From Baylisascaris procyonis (lineage: Eukaryota > Nematoda > Chromadorea > Rhabditida > Ascarididae): a stretch of DNA of 64,000 nt. The position numbers and the translations under genes are program-made. The notes under the pieces were generated by a model. That model saw only the letters and a program-made list of their open reading frames with translations, was not told the origin of the DNA and did no database searches. This document shows positions 1 through 14,060 of the stretch, piece by piece. The stretch lies in contig JAZARR010000110.1 in assembly GCA_037389465.1 (NCBI GenBank), positions 531,501-595,500 on the forward strand, given 5' to 3'. Positions within the stretch are counted from its first letter, which is position 1; each line of letters opens with the position of its first letter.

Positions 1-821
1 TTGTCACGTACAAATAGACGTCCATGAAAGATAGACGGACGTTTTCTTGTGTGTGGAAAAAAAAATGAGACAAGCAACGCTTGAAGAGAGGAATGCTTGT
101 GGTGGTTGTGGTGAGACGTGTGGCAAATACGGTCACCTAGGCATTTGCAGCAGGCAAACAAACGATCGTTACAACAACCGATCAATCAATACTTCTCTTA
201 GGATCGCTACCTTCCACTTGAGGACATCTACCTTGTGCCACTATGCGCAACAATTCATTTGAACGTTGCAGACAGCCACCCCTCCCCCTCCCCTCCTATC
301 CCTCCAGCTGGCACGAATAATCTTCTCTGTCATAACAAATAGCTTAGTGGATAGGAATGTTAAACATTTTATGTTAGGTGGTTCTGTTCCGCATTGTAGT
401 GATCACTTTCTCACTGCTTGTTGATTTGAAAACAGAATGTAAAAGGAAAGAGTTTCTGCTTTCACTTTAATGCTACGCTGTTCAAGTAGGAATGTTCCAT
501 AAAAGAAATGCAACATACAACCGTCAATCATTACACTGCTAACAGAATTTCCAGTATTCTCGACTGGAGTTATTGATATTGAATTTCGGATATTTTTTTA
601 AGTTCTCATATTTCAATCTCAAAGTATAATATATAGAGTCAGCATGCTATTATTCAATAAATGTCACTCAAACATTTTCTGATAGAAATGACTGAAAAAG
701 AATGAATTAAATTCTGAACACAACTGAAAATGTTCAATTCAATCTGAGAAAATTGTGGATTATATATTCCAGTTGAATTATCGTATTCCCTTATTATACA
801 TTCCTTGTGCAATGGAGAACT

Positions 822-900
822 TATTCTGTTCTATTCTATTCCATTCTATCCCGTTCTATTCTATTCCGTTCTAATCTGCTCTTTTCCATTCTGTTCTATA
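822..900. repeat. Degenerate TTCTA pentanucleotide tract
   Basis: The stretch consists of variants of TTCTA, TTCCA and TTCCG placed mostly five bases apart. It is an imperfect microsatellite in intergenic DNA. Confidence 0.75.
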
Positions 901-3900
901 CTGAAATATACTCAATTCTCATATCTTAGAGCAGTCTTCGAATGATAATTTGCTAGAGTATTATCGCATAAAGAATGCAAATATTTCTCAAATTATCTTC
1001 ACAGTCGATTAATTTTCAAGCGTGTTTTTATTTTTATTTTTTTTTTTTTGAAAGCAATTTCTACATTCTTGACTCACACGATGATACCGGAAATAAATGA
1101 CCAGAAAGGTGTGGCAGGTGAATTGGCAAATCAATTTTTTTTCGGCAAACTTGCTATACTTTGATTCTACAAGAATTAATGCTTTATCAGTGAATGTTCG
1201 ACTGCAAAAAAAAATGTTCTAATCAACAAATTTGAATATGCAAATTTCGACGAATTATAAAACGGTTGAAGATACTTCCGATATGCAACGAACACCTTTT
1301 CTTAGACTGACAATGAATTATTGGAGAGATGGATATTCTAAATAGAAGCATTGAGAAAATAATTTATGCAAAATTATGAAAAAGCATGAATACAATGAAA
1401 CGTCGAATGGTACGAATTGTAAAAGGGGGTGGGTAGCGCGCAACGCACACAAGAAGATGGCTGGCTGCTAGTTGCGTGCGCGTTTATTGGCAGCTGCTTC
1501 TTCTGTGCTGCGTTCATGCGTTGAGCACGTGAAGCATAGCACCACCCCCGCCGATGAGCAGCTAGCATCCACACTACCATTCTCCAGGGGTACAGTGTCT
1601 CTGAGTATGTGACGACCATATACACCCCAATGCTCTATCATATTTGTGATGACGTCATCAACATAGCATTAGCACACACAAGCATCGTACAAATCATCGA
1701 GCACACCTACTCGAGATGAAAAGTGGATAGCCACATCGAATGGTAAATGAAAATAATATTAATTACGAATTAAAAGTCAAGTATTTTTACTGCTACAACA
1801 CTTCTAGCAAATAGACAAATAGATAAATAGATACATTTTCGAACTTCACTTGGTCAGGTGGGCAAATAGATAATCAAAGAGTGATCCTCTGCAATGGCGT
1901 CAACGCCGATTTTTTGTGATCCTTAGTGAAAACCCTATGTGTTTTACTTGCTTTTAGCATTATAAAATTCTACATGTCATACACATTACTGATGGCATAA
2001 CGTCTTGTTCGTGGATTTCAACACTTAACCCTAACGATAGTATAAAGGATCGGATCTTCGAACAAAACCTACCATTACGTATGCAAGATTGATATTCATC
2101 TATGACGGATAACAAATAAGCTGCATTTAGAACGACAACGAAGCAAAATATACCAAAATATTCTTTCTTTCATCTCTTCTGAGCAATTAAATTGAGCAGT
2201 ATTTTATATCTGAACAAAATATCTGAACAGTATATCTGAACAAAATATTTCTTTATCCGTACCATTCATTAGCATAATTACAATGATAAAGGCCTGAGTG
2301 GTTATCTGCTGTGTTAATGACGAGTAAGTGCAAAATGAGTGATTTGTTCTATTAGCTCGATCATCGATAGCAATGAACGTTGAGAATCGTCAATGGAATG
2401 AAAACGAAATTATCGTTGAAATTATCGATGGATTTTAATAGTTTAATCATTGCTTTGATTCGCCGGGAAGTGAAATATTTCCTTCAGATAAACGAAACTA
2501 ATTTTTAATTTCCAAAACTGCAATATCGAATCAGTGCACAAACTAAAATACTTTCATCAAAATTGGTGAATGATAATGAAGCATGAAGACCGAAATAATG
2601 AATAAATTAGTGGCAATTTTTATAGTGGTTGCGATGATATTTGCATAATATGGGTTTTGATTCATTATTGCTGTCCTCATTATCTCGAGTTTTTCTTATA
2701 ACTAAGAGATGGCTTGATAATGGCATTCAATGGACATCGGAACTTTTTTTTGCAAAACACTCGACCTATGAGCGGAAATAAGAGAGGACTCAACGGCAAA
2801 TAATATCGGCAACAATAAAGCGCTAGTAGAGCGCAAAACGAGAAAATATATTGCACTTGGATTGGGCGGAAATACGCATAGGAATATATGGCGTATTGAG
2901 TGGAGGTGACATCAGGTTGCGATGGTTGCGTCATTGCAGGTGACCTGACCATGTGTGTACACACCTTTGCCACACAGTACACACCAATTAGAACACATAA
3001 AACTAGCTAACGACGCTAGTCTCCCCTCCCCCTCAACCCCTATCCTCATCCGCCACCATTCCCTCCCTCCTCCCTCGTCCTGTTTCACTCAAATTCTCTG
3101 TAATATAATGCAAGCTTCATGGAATCATTGTGCAAAAGAACAATAGAAAGATACAAATTTGTGCAAATTAAATGCTGCTAAATACAGAAAGAAGTTATGA
3201 AGGAGGCCATTCGATTAAGTCATTAGGCGTATATACTGCTGAGCGCTATGCTCAATTGGCTATAATGTACTCTTCACATCACTCGTTGACCCCTTCGCAT
3301 TATGACGCTTTTCGAAAAGTTACTAGCAAAAAGCAACATCGCAAAGTTTATTTTTATGCAAATTTCGAGGCATTAAATATCCGTAACAGCTAAGTTCAAC
3401 ATATTCAAAATGAATTTACATTTACAACGTTGAACGTGAAGTGGTGCTTTTACTTCCCTTTTATGTATATCCATATATAATATTACATATTTAGTGGATC
3501 AATGACAACGCATATGATACGTTTTGATGAGAGTGGCCCAAATATTTACCTCATATTTCTGCATTGATACGCCTATAATGGAGAATTGATCTGCAAAGAT
3601 GTCAAATCCTATATTTGCATAAATATTCTAACTGATTATTCGTTTGAGAATGGATTTCACATGCCTCATATGAATACATTTAAAAAAAAAAATTTTATCC
3701 TTTAGAAAAATTATTGATTTACCTTTCCATATGCTCCTTTCGTAAATTTATTTTTACGGACTCTTCAATAATTTTGCTTCAAAAAAACATTTTAAAAATA
3801 AAGGAAAAGAAAATTTCATAGAAGAAGAGAGAAAAATTTTTAGAAATATATACGAAATTTCTCATCATTATATCACATCAATTTCTAATGTTATTTTTTT

Positions 3901-5714
3901 CGTGAGAAAAAATTATATACCTCCTTAAATAAGCGTATTTATTAATTGTATCGTTTTTGATTTAAATCAGCTGCAAATAACTTCATTTATAAAGTCGATA
4001 ATAGCAAAGAAAATATCGCGTATCGCAGAGATAAATCTTTACTAAAGTCATATATCATTGAAGTGATCCTCATAATACAACGATCAAACAAATTTTCATT
4101 AACCAACAATAAATAATTGACTTGCAGCATTTCTTAAGACAATGTTTCCAATGAAAACTCGAATTTGACTCCATTTAGAAGGGTAAAATTCATCTGAAGG
4201 CACATTGATAGAGTTTTAAAATCAAAAAAAAAGCTTTTTCCTAAGTTCGAAACTTATAATAAAAAAAGTTTTTAATTCGCTTAATCCGTCTAATTTAGTT
4301 TCAATATTTGCAAGAACTTTTTCTATTTTTTAAACTTTTCAATATTTCTTAAATTAATTAATTATTTCAGTTAGATTTCAGTTTTCGATTTCCTTTCAAA
4401 TATTTCAGCTTTTACTCCGCAATTCATTTGCTTCTTACTATAATATTTACAAATTTTTATTCGATTCCATCTGAAGACATATTCGAATTACGAGAATTTC
4501 GGTATATAATTTAATTTCTGCACATAATTTAATTTCAGTATGAAAGGTAAATTTATAAGTTCCCTTTATTAAATATAAACAATCATAACAAAAACAAGCA
4601 AAATATTTTTCAATAAAACTTTTGACAATTTATTTCATATGAGAGTAATCGGTCCCTTCATCAGAGATTATTTAGCCCCAACGAAAAGTGAGAATAAAAA
4701 TGAGACACCACTCAATGGATGCAGTGATGACGTCAAAACTGGAATTGAGAGATGCAAGAGTGGATGGATAGTTGCAACATAGCTAGCAGCAAATATCAAA
4801 CGCACTTCTCGTACAGTACCTCGACAATCCACCCTGCAATTGTTTCGAAAGCTTGCTCAGAAAACTCAGCTTTTCTCAGGTAACTGTTGCTTGGTTTTGA
4901 GCGCAGGTATTGTCAAGTCCTAGCAACCGTAATAGAGAATAATTCAGATACCTTGCATTCGTATCGTCATTCAAATTTTCGAAAGATGAAAATATAATGA
5001 TGCATTTATAAGAAATTTTTTCGCATATTTATTAAATCTACTTTTTATTCTTCCCACCTTATGCAAATGCCCTAATGCCCCATATATGCGATTAGTCAGC
5101 GAAAGACGACATTCGTGACGTTTAGCTACAATATACCAGATTCCGGCAAAGTCCGCACTTGCTCGAGCTATTTCTTACAAGTGTCGGTCAGTTTATTGTT
5201 GATTATTTGTGAGAACTAAAAGTCTGACCTGAAGTAACTGTCCTCGACAAAAGTTTTGACCAGAGGTCACGACCCTTCTTTCGAATTTCCAGTTTCTAAC
5301 GTGGGAGAGTAAAATTTTTTATCTTTTACAACGACTATTTTCAATGACGAATCACATCGACATCTTTGAAAAGCGATGCAATTTACAAAGATGGCTGAAT
5401 GAGCAGATGATCGAAACGATCGTTCGAACTGTCCGAATTTTGAATCATCCGAACTGTCTGAATGTTAAACGAAATTTTCTCGTTAAAATCCTACCTGTAA
5501 TGTTCGACTCGCACTTCATTTACACTGTTGCCGTACAATCTGTGTGCATTGTTTCTCGCTGATTGGGTGCAAAGTTCCCTCACAACTTCTCACAAATTTT
5601 TCAAGTATTTTTATGATGAGGTTCTCTTGTTGGTGTAAGAGGAACGAGGTGATTATAGGTGTTAGATGTTTCGTTTGAGTAACGTTCGATTGTAGATTTT
5701 TTTCGCGGGTAGTT

Positions 5715-5769
5715 ATTACCTGAGGTAAGTAACTGTTACTTGAGGCAAGTAGTTATTGCCTCAGGTAAT
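5715..5769. repeat. Nested inverted repeat upstream of the AIF gene
   Basis: Outer 11-bp arms (5715-5725 and 5759-5769) are perfectly complementary. Between them lie further imperfect palindromes (an AAGTAAC/GTTACTT pair and an ACTTG/CAAGT pair). The whole could fold into a branched hairpin. It sits about 650 bases before the AIF exon 1 acceptor. No function can be assigned. Confidence 0.6.
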
Positions 5770-6410
5770 CGATTGGGTATTTCAAAGCAAAGTTGAGTTA
5801 AGTTGCAAGCTGATATGATGAACGTGTTTTCAGTGTTTCGCTTCTTTTTTCTGACAGTAGTTAACCGTGGTGACGTGCTTTTCGTCAAGAAAATCTAGCA
5901 TAATAAACGCATTTCCACCAGTGAAGTGGTCTTCAAATTGTGAGCGTTTCGATGCACAGCTTAGCTTGGTAGATGGGTATCTTTAATACTGTTTGTGAAA
6001 AGAAGGTGAGGGAGGGGGTTTGTACAGGTATTTGAAATTGAAGTTTCGCCCTTTTTTCCAGGAAGTTCGGTAACGATCGTATTTGATTTCATATTTCCTC
6101 AGAAAACTTCTATTTGTTCATAAAAGCTCAAAATGATATCCACCTCTTTTATTAAGCTGCAGATATCCATAAAGGTATGAACCGTAGTATCCGTTTCCAT
6201 AGATGTCGAATCCGGTAGTGTTCAAGGTGTCCGGTAATGTTGGCCATTGAATAATACGGTTAACCTTTGTACCAACCTTGATAAGTAATCTATAGGTGAT
6301 GATATTCATTATTTTATGTGATTACTGCTTAAAGCGTTGACGATGGTTCAAGCTTGTTTATGTTTCATTAAAAAAGTGCCGTTGCATTCGTCATTAAATT
6401 TTTCAATTAT

Positions 6411-6417
6411 TTGCAGT
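6411..6417 (+). promoter_or_regulatory. Probable trans-splice (SL) acceptor of the AIF gene
   Basis: TTTCAATTATTTGCAG ends at 6416, 17 bases before the ATG at 6434. A strong 3' splice site so close to a start codon, with no partner 5' exon recognisable, is the usual picture of spliced-leader addition in nematodes. A cis-spliced 5' UTR exon would look the same from sequence alone. Confidence 0.5.
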
Positions 6418-6433
6418 AGCGTCGTGAGGCGTG

Positions 6434-6811
6434 ATGTTACATCGGCTGTGCGCTTTAGGTGGCAGAATGTTTTACCTGCCTCGTGCACTTCCATCAACAT
6501 CACAATGTACAGTTATTCGACTTTATTCTGATGAATATCTGCCTCCTCGAGAAGTACATATCCCCGTACCATCCGCTCGACCTACTCGTGCATCATCAAC
6601 TTCAAAACCACCTCCGGTATCCTCTTATTGAAAATTAATTTATGCAAATTTTGAAACCTACATGAATTGGTTGGTTTATGATTTAATAGTTTGCTTAAAT
6701 GGGTGCAGCCATTTGAATCATTTGAATATATATTTCAGCCAGATGTATTAAAAGTTTAAAGCAATTCAAGCTTTTTAATGATCCCGTAAGCTCAGGTGAA
6801 TCTGACCGAAT

Positions 6812-6866
<55 letters not shown>

Positions 6867-9800
6867 TAAGTTGCCTACGGTGAGCGTCCTGTCAGTCATT
6901 TTATTGCCTTCATTGTCCTCTACTCTTCTTCTGAGATGGTTACTGTTGTCCTTTTGTGAAGAATGTACGAATCCTGTCTATTATTTTTCAAAGAATTTTT
7001 TCGAATTGGTATACGTGAAAGAATGAAAGCAAATTATCGATCGAAAAAGCTCAAAAAGTTTTTCTAGTGGGCTGATATCTTAAAATTCAATATCGTCCTA
7101 TTTTTTTCTTTTTGATTCCAACGACAAATTGCTCACAATTTTCGGATTTGTTAATTATTAGGAACTTCATAGATGTTTTCTTCTATCCCATTCAGCTACA
7201 TATTATCAATGAGATGCTATTTAAGCCGAAACCTGATGCGCATGTGGAGACGAAAGCAGAATCGCATGATGTGGTCAATCCCGGACCACCGGTCACTCTT
7301 GACTACATGCCAATACCGTTCCAGAAATACAAAACAGTCCACAGTCAGTTGCAGTCCAAGTTCAATAGGTACTTGGCAATTGGTGCTGCGCTATTCGCTG
7401 TCTCATTGTATCTTGTAAGTATGTCACTTTATTTAATGCGTCTTTTAGCAATCACTCTTAAGGTTGAATGTTCAGCCAGCGTGATTGCATCTCCGACTTT
7501 CGCTTAGAACTTTGTAAATTCTTTGGTCTGATGCGGTCTACACCTGACTATAAAGGCTGCTGAACCAAACAGGTAGAAGGGTGGTTGCTAAAATCTGAAT
7601 GGCTGTAAATACAACGATCCAAAATCATTAGCACAAAAAGAGGTTTTTATGTTATCGGGTGACCACATGAAAAGTTAAATGGGCACATATTCAAATAGCG
7701 CATTTTTTTATAGAGAACGATTGACTGTCTTTGAAAATTGTGCTTCCTTATCGACTATTTCGTGAAATTTTTCTTGTGATTTTAATATTTATAGGCGATA
7801 AAGGAGGATTTATTCGCAAAAGAAGCTTTGCGACCACCGGCAAGCTATCGAAATAGAAAGAAGGCTTACCTCACAGAGCCGAAACCGAAGAAGTCAGAGG
7901 CGGAACCGTCGCCACCGGTGGTTGCAGCAGAACAACTGGAACAAGAGCCCGAAGTGGTTAAAGAGGTGGAAGCTCCACCTCCTCCAACACCTGAACCTTC
8001 CGAACAAATACCACCGGAAAAGCCAGTGAAAAGCGGTGCAGTGCCAGTTGTAGTTAAAAAACTGCAACATGAGGATAAGCGTGATAAAGAAGAACAAATT
8101 TCAACGGAGGCAAAAAAGAGGATCGATGCTGCAACAGATTTTGAGGATAAGGTTGCTGTGTTCTCGTTGTGGCGTTTATGCTCTCACATCTCTCACATCT
8201 AAGCATACAGTTGCCGTGACCCCAAGGTCATGCTTATAAAGTTTGCTCATTAGGTATTAAACTGATTATGGAAATGTCGAAAAAATGCTTCTTGATTTAT
8301 TATTTCGATGACAATCATTGCATTCATTAAATCAGCTTTGTTTTCCTTCATTTATCATTTATTGTTTATTCAAAATTGCATGTGAGATTTGATTTCTTAA
8401 ATGAAGTATTACATCGATAATTATTGCAGTCTGCTGCTGCAAAAAGAGCAGATAGATGGTCACCTGAAAGGTATTCTCATTTACCTGATGAAATTCCGTA
8501 CCTTCTGATCGGTGCAGGAACGGCCGCCTATTATGCTGCACTTTCGATAAGAGCACGTGATGCGGATGCGAAAGTGTTGATGATCGGCGAGGAGAATCAG
8601 CTACCGTACAATAGACCACCTCTTTCAAAAGAACTTTGGTGGTATGGTGATGATAAGGTACGTTGGCCTCTTCGAGCTTTTTTATCAACATTGATTCGGC
8701 GGATCTATTAAATTTAGCATAAATTGGTCTCCATCTACACTATTTTTTTCACTTTTTGATCTGATGTTTGCACTGATATAGTAGGGCATCTTTGGAGCTA
8801 TTTGTGATAACGAGGCGGTGGAAAGCTTTTTGATTTATTTGTTTATTTTTATTTTTTCTTGACTGAGAAGGTTGGAATAGATTTGATTAATAGCATACGT
8901 TCGTCTTCTTGATTTCTAGACTGTTCAATCAAGGATCACAAATTTTTTGGGTTCTGTAAATGTAATTGAAGGTTAAACAATGCGCTTAAGTGTTTTTTAT
9001 ATGATTTGATGAAAGAAAGCGATGGGTAATTTTTTTTTGCAAGTGCAAACTCGATTTCATCTTTTCTATTGTGGCTATCTTATTGTGCCTTGCGTTGCTA
9101 TACATCATAGAAGGATTTCTTCATCCTACTCAGCTGTGGGAATTGCATGCGTAAGAAATCTTGTTATCATAGATGGCCGATACGTTGGAGTATAAAGGAT
9201 TAAGCGGTAAGAAAAAGGATGTGTATTACGAGACGCATGGTTTCTATGTGCCTCCCGAGGAAATAAATGATGCACAACACGGTGGAGTTTCGTTAGTGAT
9301 GGGACATCGTGTCGTCAAAATCGATCCAATCGCCCATTATGCGTACCTCGATGACGGTCGTCAAATTAAATACGGCAAATGCCTTATCGCAACCGGTTAG
9401 TTGAATTATTCACTTTCATTTCATGTATTCCAAATTTTCTTTCACATTGTTATCTATTTCATTTCATGCATTTTTGAGATTCATTGATTCTGCAACTTTT
9501 GAGACGACACTGAGGATCATTTCAAGCGTTTATAGTAGTGGCTGTGAATAATTTCCTTATGATGAACCGGTTGTTTTCTTTGTTTTTTTCAGGTTTATTG
9601 GTTTGTTTTCCTTTGATGATCACTATGGAATTGGTTGTTTTTGTTGATCTCAGGAATAGAAATGTAAAGCAATTTATCGTTGATTTACTATGCCAACACT
9701 AAAATTTGATTAATTGAAGAGTGTATTGCAATACAAAATCATCAGCAAAGTTGTAGTAATCTTTTTCTGCTGAAGATCCACTCCGGAGGTAGCTGTCGAA

Positions 9801-12800
9801 GGCGATGAGAGTTACCTCCTTCTGAGTGAGGAATGATCGTTTTCTAGTTAAAACGTCACTTTCATTCACATTGATAGCAATTAATTGGCTACTCAATACT
9901 TTTTGAAGGAGGTGTTCCTCGTAATCTACCAGTTTTCGAAAAAGCAGGAAAGAAGGTCAATGAAAAGGTCACGCTCTTCCGTACGGTTTGTTATTGGTTT
10001 ACTTATTCACTTATTAGTTACTCAAATATTTGTTTGTTTATTTGTTACAATTAAACAGAGCAGAAATTAGAAAACGGATAACGGTATTGTTGTTGTTGCT
10101 GCTATGGTTTTAACATACGCATTTATTAGTGGTTTCGGGTTATTGTTCTTTATTTACGGTGATACTTTATTGTCATAGGTCGATGATTTTCGCAATTTGG
10201 ACAAAGTGGCAAAACACAGCCGTTCGCTAACGATTGTAGGCGGTGGATTTCTTGGATCCGAATTGGCCTACTCCCTAAACAAACGCTACTCTGGCAATGG
10301 CCTTAAAGTCACTCAGGTAAGCAATTCATTCCTAGTTAAACCCGATTTTTTTTGGAAAGTGACCAATTCTTCACGTTTTTGCGATTTTGATGACGGGATA
10401 ACCGTTGAAGAGAACAAAGATTGAAAAAATTGCAAGTAGATAAATGGGGAATTAGAGTAGGTGAAGTTTAGATTTGTTTAAATGTGAGGTATAGGATCAA
10501 GATGGATGTAATTAATCGGCAGCTGTTTGTATCGGTATTCGAGAATTTCTCGGTGAATATTTAAATGGAGATGTTATCTTGCGGATCGCATACCACTGTG
10601 AATCAGGCATGGATGTTTACGTGAAATGGAAGAAAGTATACATTGTAAAAAGAGTATTGAGGAACGTCAACCCAGCAACGTTGTTAGGGGCTTATTAGTA
10701 CTGCTTTTAAGTCATTTTGCTAGTACTGAACTATGAACGCATCAAAAATTTAAGGACCCATGTATCGTTGCTAGAAATGATGATATGTCATGGCTTCGTT
10801 AGCCGTTTCCACATTTTATGTTTTAATGGTTCAAATAGTGTTGCAGATATTCAGCGAGAAAGGCAACGTAGCAGAGGTACTACCTGAATTTTTGAGTGAA
10901 CACACTTCAAAAGAACTTAAAAAATGTGGCGTCGACATCCTCTCGGAGACCGAAGTCAAAGATGTTGTCATTGATGATCACGGATGTTTGAAGTTGACGT
11001 TGAGTAATGGAGGTATTTTTTCTCGCGTTGATCTTATTTCATTCTACGTTGACGTCGACCCATTAGTGAGGAACTTGAAATGGCCGATTATTGTGATACA
11101 TGAATTTCAAAGGAGGGTAGGAGTATACAGCAGTGAAATCTTTATTTTGTTGATATACATAACCAGCTCACTTGCCGATACCTCTGTTGGCATTTTAAAG
11201 CTAATTTTCTCCGAACTCATTCATCGAGCTATGGCCACATAGCCTTGTTGCTTCTTTGTTTTTGCTTATGCTGTTTTCCCTTCAGCTGACTTATGAAAAG
11301 GGGTTCATGAAATCAGAGCACCGGCTTTCCCTCGTCTACTGCGACCGAGGTTGGCCAGAAATAAAAGTTTGAAGTCTTGGTGGCTTTTGTCGAAAATTTC
11401 CCTCCTATCGCTTTTAAAATATCAGAAATAGTAATTTCTTCACTCAGTTCTCCAAAATTTGCATATTCTTGGTCGCGCGTAATGGGTCAACATCCATCAC
11501 CCTCTTCACTTGCTTGGTTAACCCGCATATGCTCACGAATGATGTCCAAAAGTCTTTTTTTCTGAAATTTGCTTTCCTATTGTTAGTTGCTATGTTTTTG
11601 TCCCTTAAATTCGTTGAGGTTGTATTTAACTGGGGAATTAATGGATATTTCCACACTGATTTGGAGAGTTATACGGTGGGAGCTGTTTCCCCATGTAAAA
11701 TCAGCTGTCAATTAAAGAAAATCATTGGTGTCAATTAAAGAAAAAACTGAACGGCATTGGTGTTCTCAGCCGATTCGTCATAGTCAAAAAGAATCAGCTG
11801 TTCGTGAGCAGCGTTTTCTTTTCTCAACTGATTCGTCTCGCTCGCCTTACGTCTATTTCCTTTTTGGATTTCGAGACAAAGTCTTCTCCTTGTTAGCACA
11901 TTATTTATTTGTAAATGGCTATAGACTAAGAGAAGGGAGCGACTGATTCGCTGATTTCTTTTAGTTAAATTTTTGATCAAATGGAGAGTTGTTTTTTTTT
12001 TCAGAAACTTTGCACACAGATCACGTAGTTGTTGCGGTAGGAATCACGCCGAACACCGAGTTGGCAAAAGCATCTGGTCTCGAGGTAGATAAGGTAAGTC
12101 ATAGTCATTTAGTTCGGCAAATCTAACGAATGGGGTATGATCGCGTATGGATTGAGGGAGTGCCTCAGCACGTGGGATCTGCTCCACAGATTCCATATAT
12201 CTCTCCTACATTCTTTTCTGCCGCGGAATACAGCTACAATTAGAACCGTCTGCCAGTGACCATACCATATTTTATAGATTATCGAGCCATCTTGTGATTG
12301 ATCTCATCTTTGTCTTCGCTAGACTCTTTCATTGCTAATGTTTTGGTGTTCATGAACAAACTGTTTAAAAACTAGGACCTTATGCTCTGATTCCTGCAGA
12401 AGAATGGCGGTTTCATCGTAGACGCTGAGTTGAGAGCTCGTTCCGATATTTGGGTGGCTGGTGACGCAAGCAGCTTCTACGATGTCAAGCTGGGTAGACG
12501 GCGGGTCGAACATTGGGAACATGCTCAGGTCACCGGAAGACTCGCCGGAGAAAATATGACCAATGGTAAGAGCGCTTTATTTTGTTATATTCCACGACAG
12601 GCATCACCTTAAGCCCAGATTTCATTGTGTTGCTGCAAATTGTTTATTTGTAAACGGTCTTATCTTTCGTAACTGTTATTGTTGAATTTTTGGAACATAC
12701 TGCCTCAAAGCTTATTTTTTTAGTGAGGGAGGGCTGGAAATCCTCGAGAATTTTTTATCTTAAACGAAATCGAGGTCTTCCATGACCTTAATACTTCAGT

Positions 12801-14060
12801 TTAATCATCTGTTGTTAGTAACATCACCTTTGGACCGAACCTTGTTGAGCTTTATAATTATTCAGATCTAAAATGCGTTAGATTTTGCCATGCCTCCCGA
12901 ATGATTCCGTAATAGCAAAGTAATGCTTATGAAATAACATTTTTTTGGCGCGTGCAGAGAAAAATCAATTTTTGTTTATTTCGGTGAATATTAGAGTTTA
13001 ATGAAATCTTTGCAGCTGGCAGACCATATTGGCATCAATCGTCATACTATTCGTTGATAGCACCGAACGCTCATTTCCAAGCAGTAGGCAGAACGAATTC
13101 TTCTCTACCAACTGTATCCGTCTTTGCGGCGCCGAAAGATGATGTATGTTTCATCATTCACTTTTATGATTGTTACCCATAATGCACCGCATTTCCGGTC
13201 AACAGCAACGAGGCACTTCTCTATATTTCTCGTATATTCTTTATTATTGCGGTGAAGATGAGATGGTAAGGTTTTGGTGAATTAAAGGAGATATCAGGAC
13301 GTCTGCGAAACGGGAGTAGATCGGACAGTTTGAAGCAGTTGATATTTATGGTTAGAAGGGGTTGATTGTTGATACAGAATCCTCTGAAGTGTAGACGGAC
13401 ACTAAGAATAAGTTTTAGTCAGAAGAGCTATCGAAGGGAGTCGTTTTCTATATGGATGGAAAGCAAATAATCGGAGTCGTATTGTTCAATGTGTTCGGCT
13501 CGGGTATCGATATCGCAAGAAGGATTATCTCTGATGGCAAGGAACACGATGACCTCAAAGAGGTATCGTGATGTTGACGATTTTATCGTTTTCATTTACT
13601 TACTCTTTATTTGCTGATATTTCCGCATTGTTCGAGTTTTCCCTATCACGTCTTATTCGATCGTTTGTTTTCTATGCAAATTTTATGAGACGTCGATCGG
13701 AGGTCGCGATCGTTGAAGTGGAAATTCCTTTTTTGAAAATATAAAGCATTTTGTACCTGCGATACACCTCTTTAGCGTCAGGTTATAGAGCGCTGCTATA
13801 TTCCGAATAATCTTTGCGGTCCTTGCACTATCGGTTTCAGAGATTTTGTAAATTTCATGGCACGGTAAATTAATTGTTGTTTTGGAGTTGTAGTATAGAT
13901 GCCGTTCCGATGAGATTTGTTGAAAACGTCTTAACACGAGTATTGGATGGATTACATGGATTGTTAAGATTTATTTTATATGAAGTTTGAATTTCAGGTG
14001 GCGAAGTTGTTCGAGTTGCATAGCGACAACGACGACAACGAGAAAAGCGCCGATCATTGA
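6434..14060 (+). CDS. wah-1: Apoptosis-inducing factor, mitochondrial (WAH-1/AIFM1-type flavoprotein)
   Basis: Thirteen exons join in frame to 726 aa: 6434-6616, 7196-7414, 7795-8151, 8430-8657, 9173-9395, 9909-9985, 10179-10316, 10847-11012, 12005-12093, 12400-12565, 13016-13143, 13419-13562, 13998-14060. All introns are GT-AG. The protein opens with an Arg-rich, acid-poor mitochondrial presequence and has a hydrophobic segment at about 118-136 (probable inner-membrane anchor), then a Pro/Glu-rich linker (about 145-253). The FAD-binding GxGxxA lies at 281-286, the NAD(H) motif GGGFLG at 450-455 and the FAD-binding VAGD at 579-582, followed by the KLGRRRVEH and RPYWHQ blocks typical of AIF. 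In this family it is an NADH oxidoreductase that supports respiratory-complex biogenesis and can move to the nucleus in cell death. C. elegans WAH-1 has a similar length. Introns are small to medium; the first holds a (TA)n tract. Confidence 0.95.
6812..6864. repeat. (TA)n microsatellite in AIF intron 1
   Basis: An almost pure TA dinucleotide run with one G interruption near 6835, inside intron 1 of the AIF gene (6617-7195). Confidence 0.95.

Larger units (their letters stand above)
1..6416. other. Intergenic region without a recognised gene
   Basis: I see no exon set that joins in frame or resembles a known family on either strand. The stretch is AT-rich and holds a TTCTA-like pentamer tract (822-900), three short copies of an ATATCTGAACA motif (about 2202-2248), a pyrimidine-rich tract (about 3017-3085) and a nested hairpin (5715-5769). 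A short cysteine-rich frame at 69-260 on the plus strand (Cys spacing CxxCxxxC within its first 25 residues) could be an exon of a gene lying left of the window, but nothing confirms this. The last few hundred bases should contain the promoter and any outron of the AIF gene. Confidence 0.6.

Noticed and set aside
7894..8097. Minus-strand frame of 67 codons
   Set aside because: It is the antisense of the Pro/Glu-rich exon 3 of the AIF gene.
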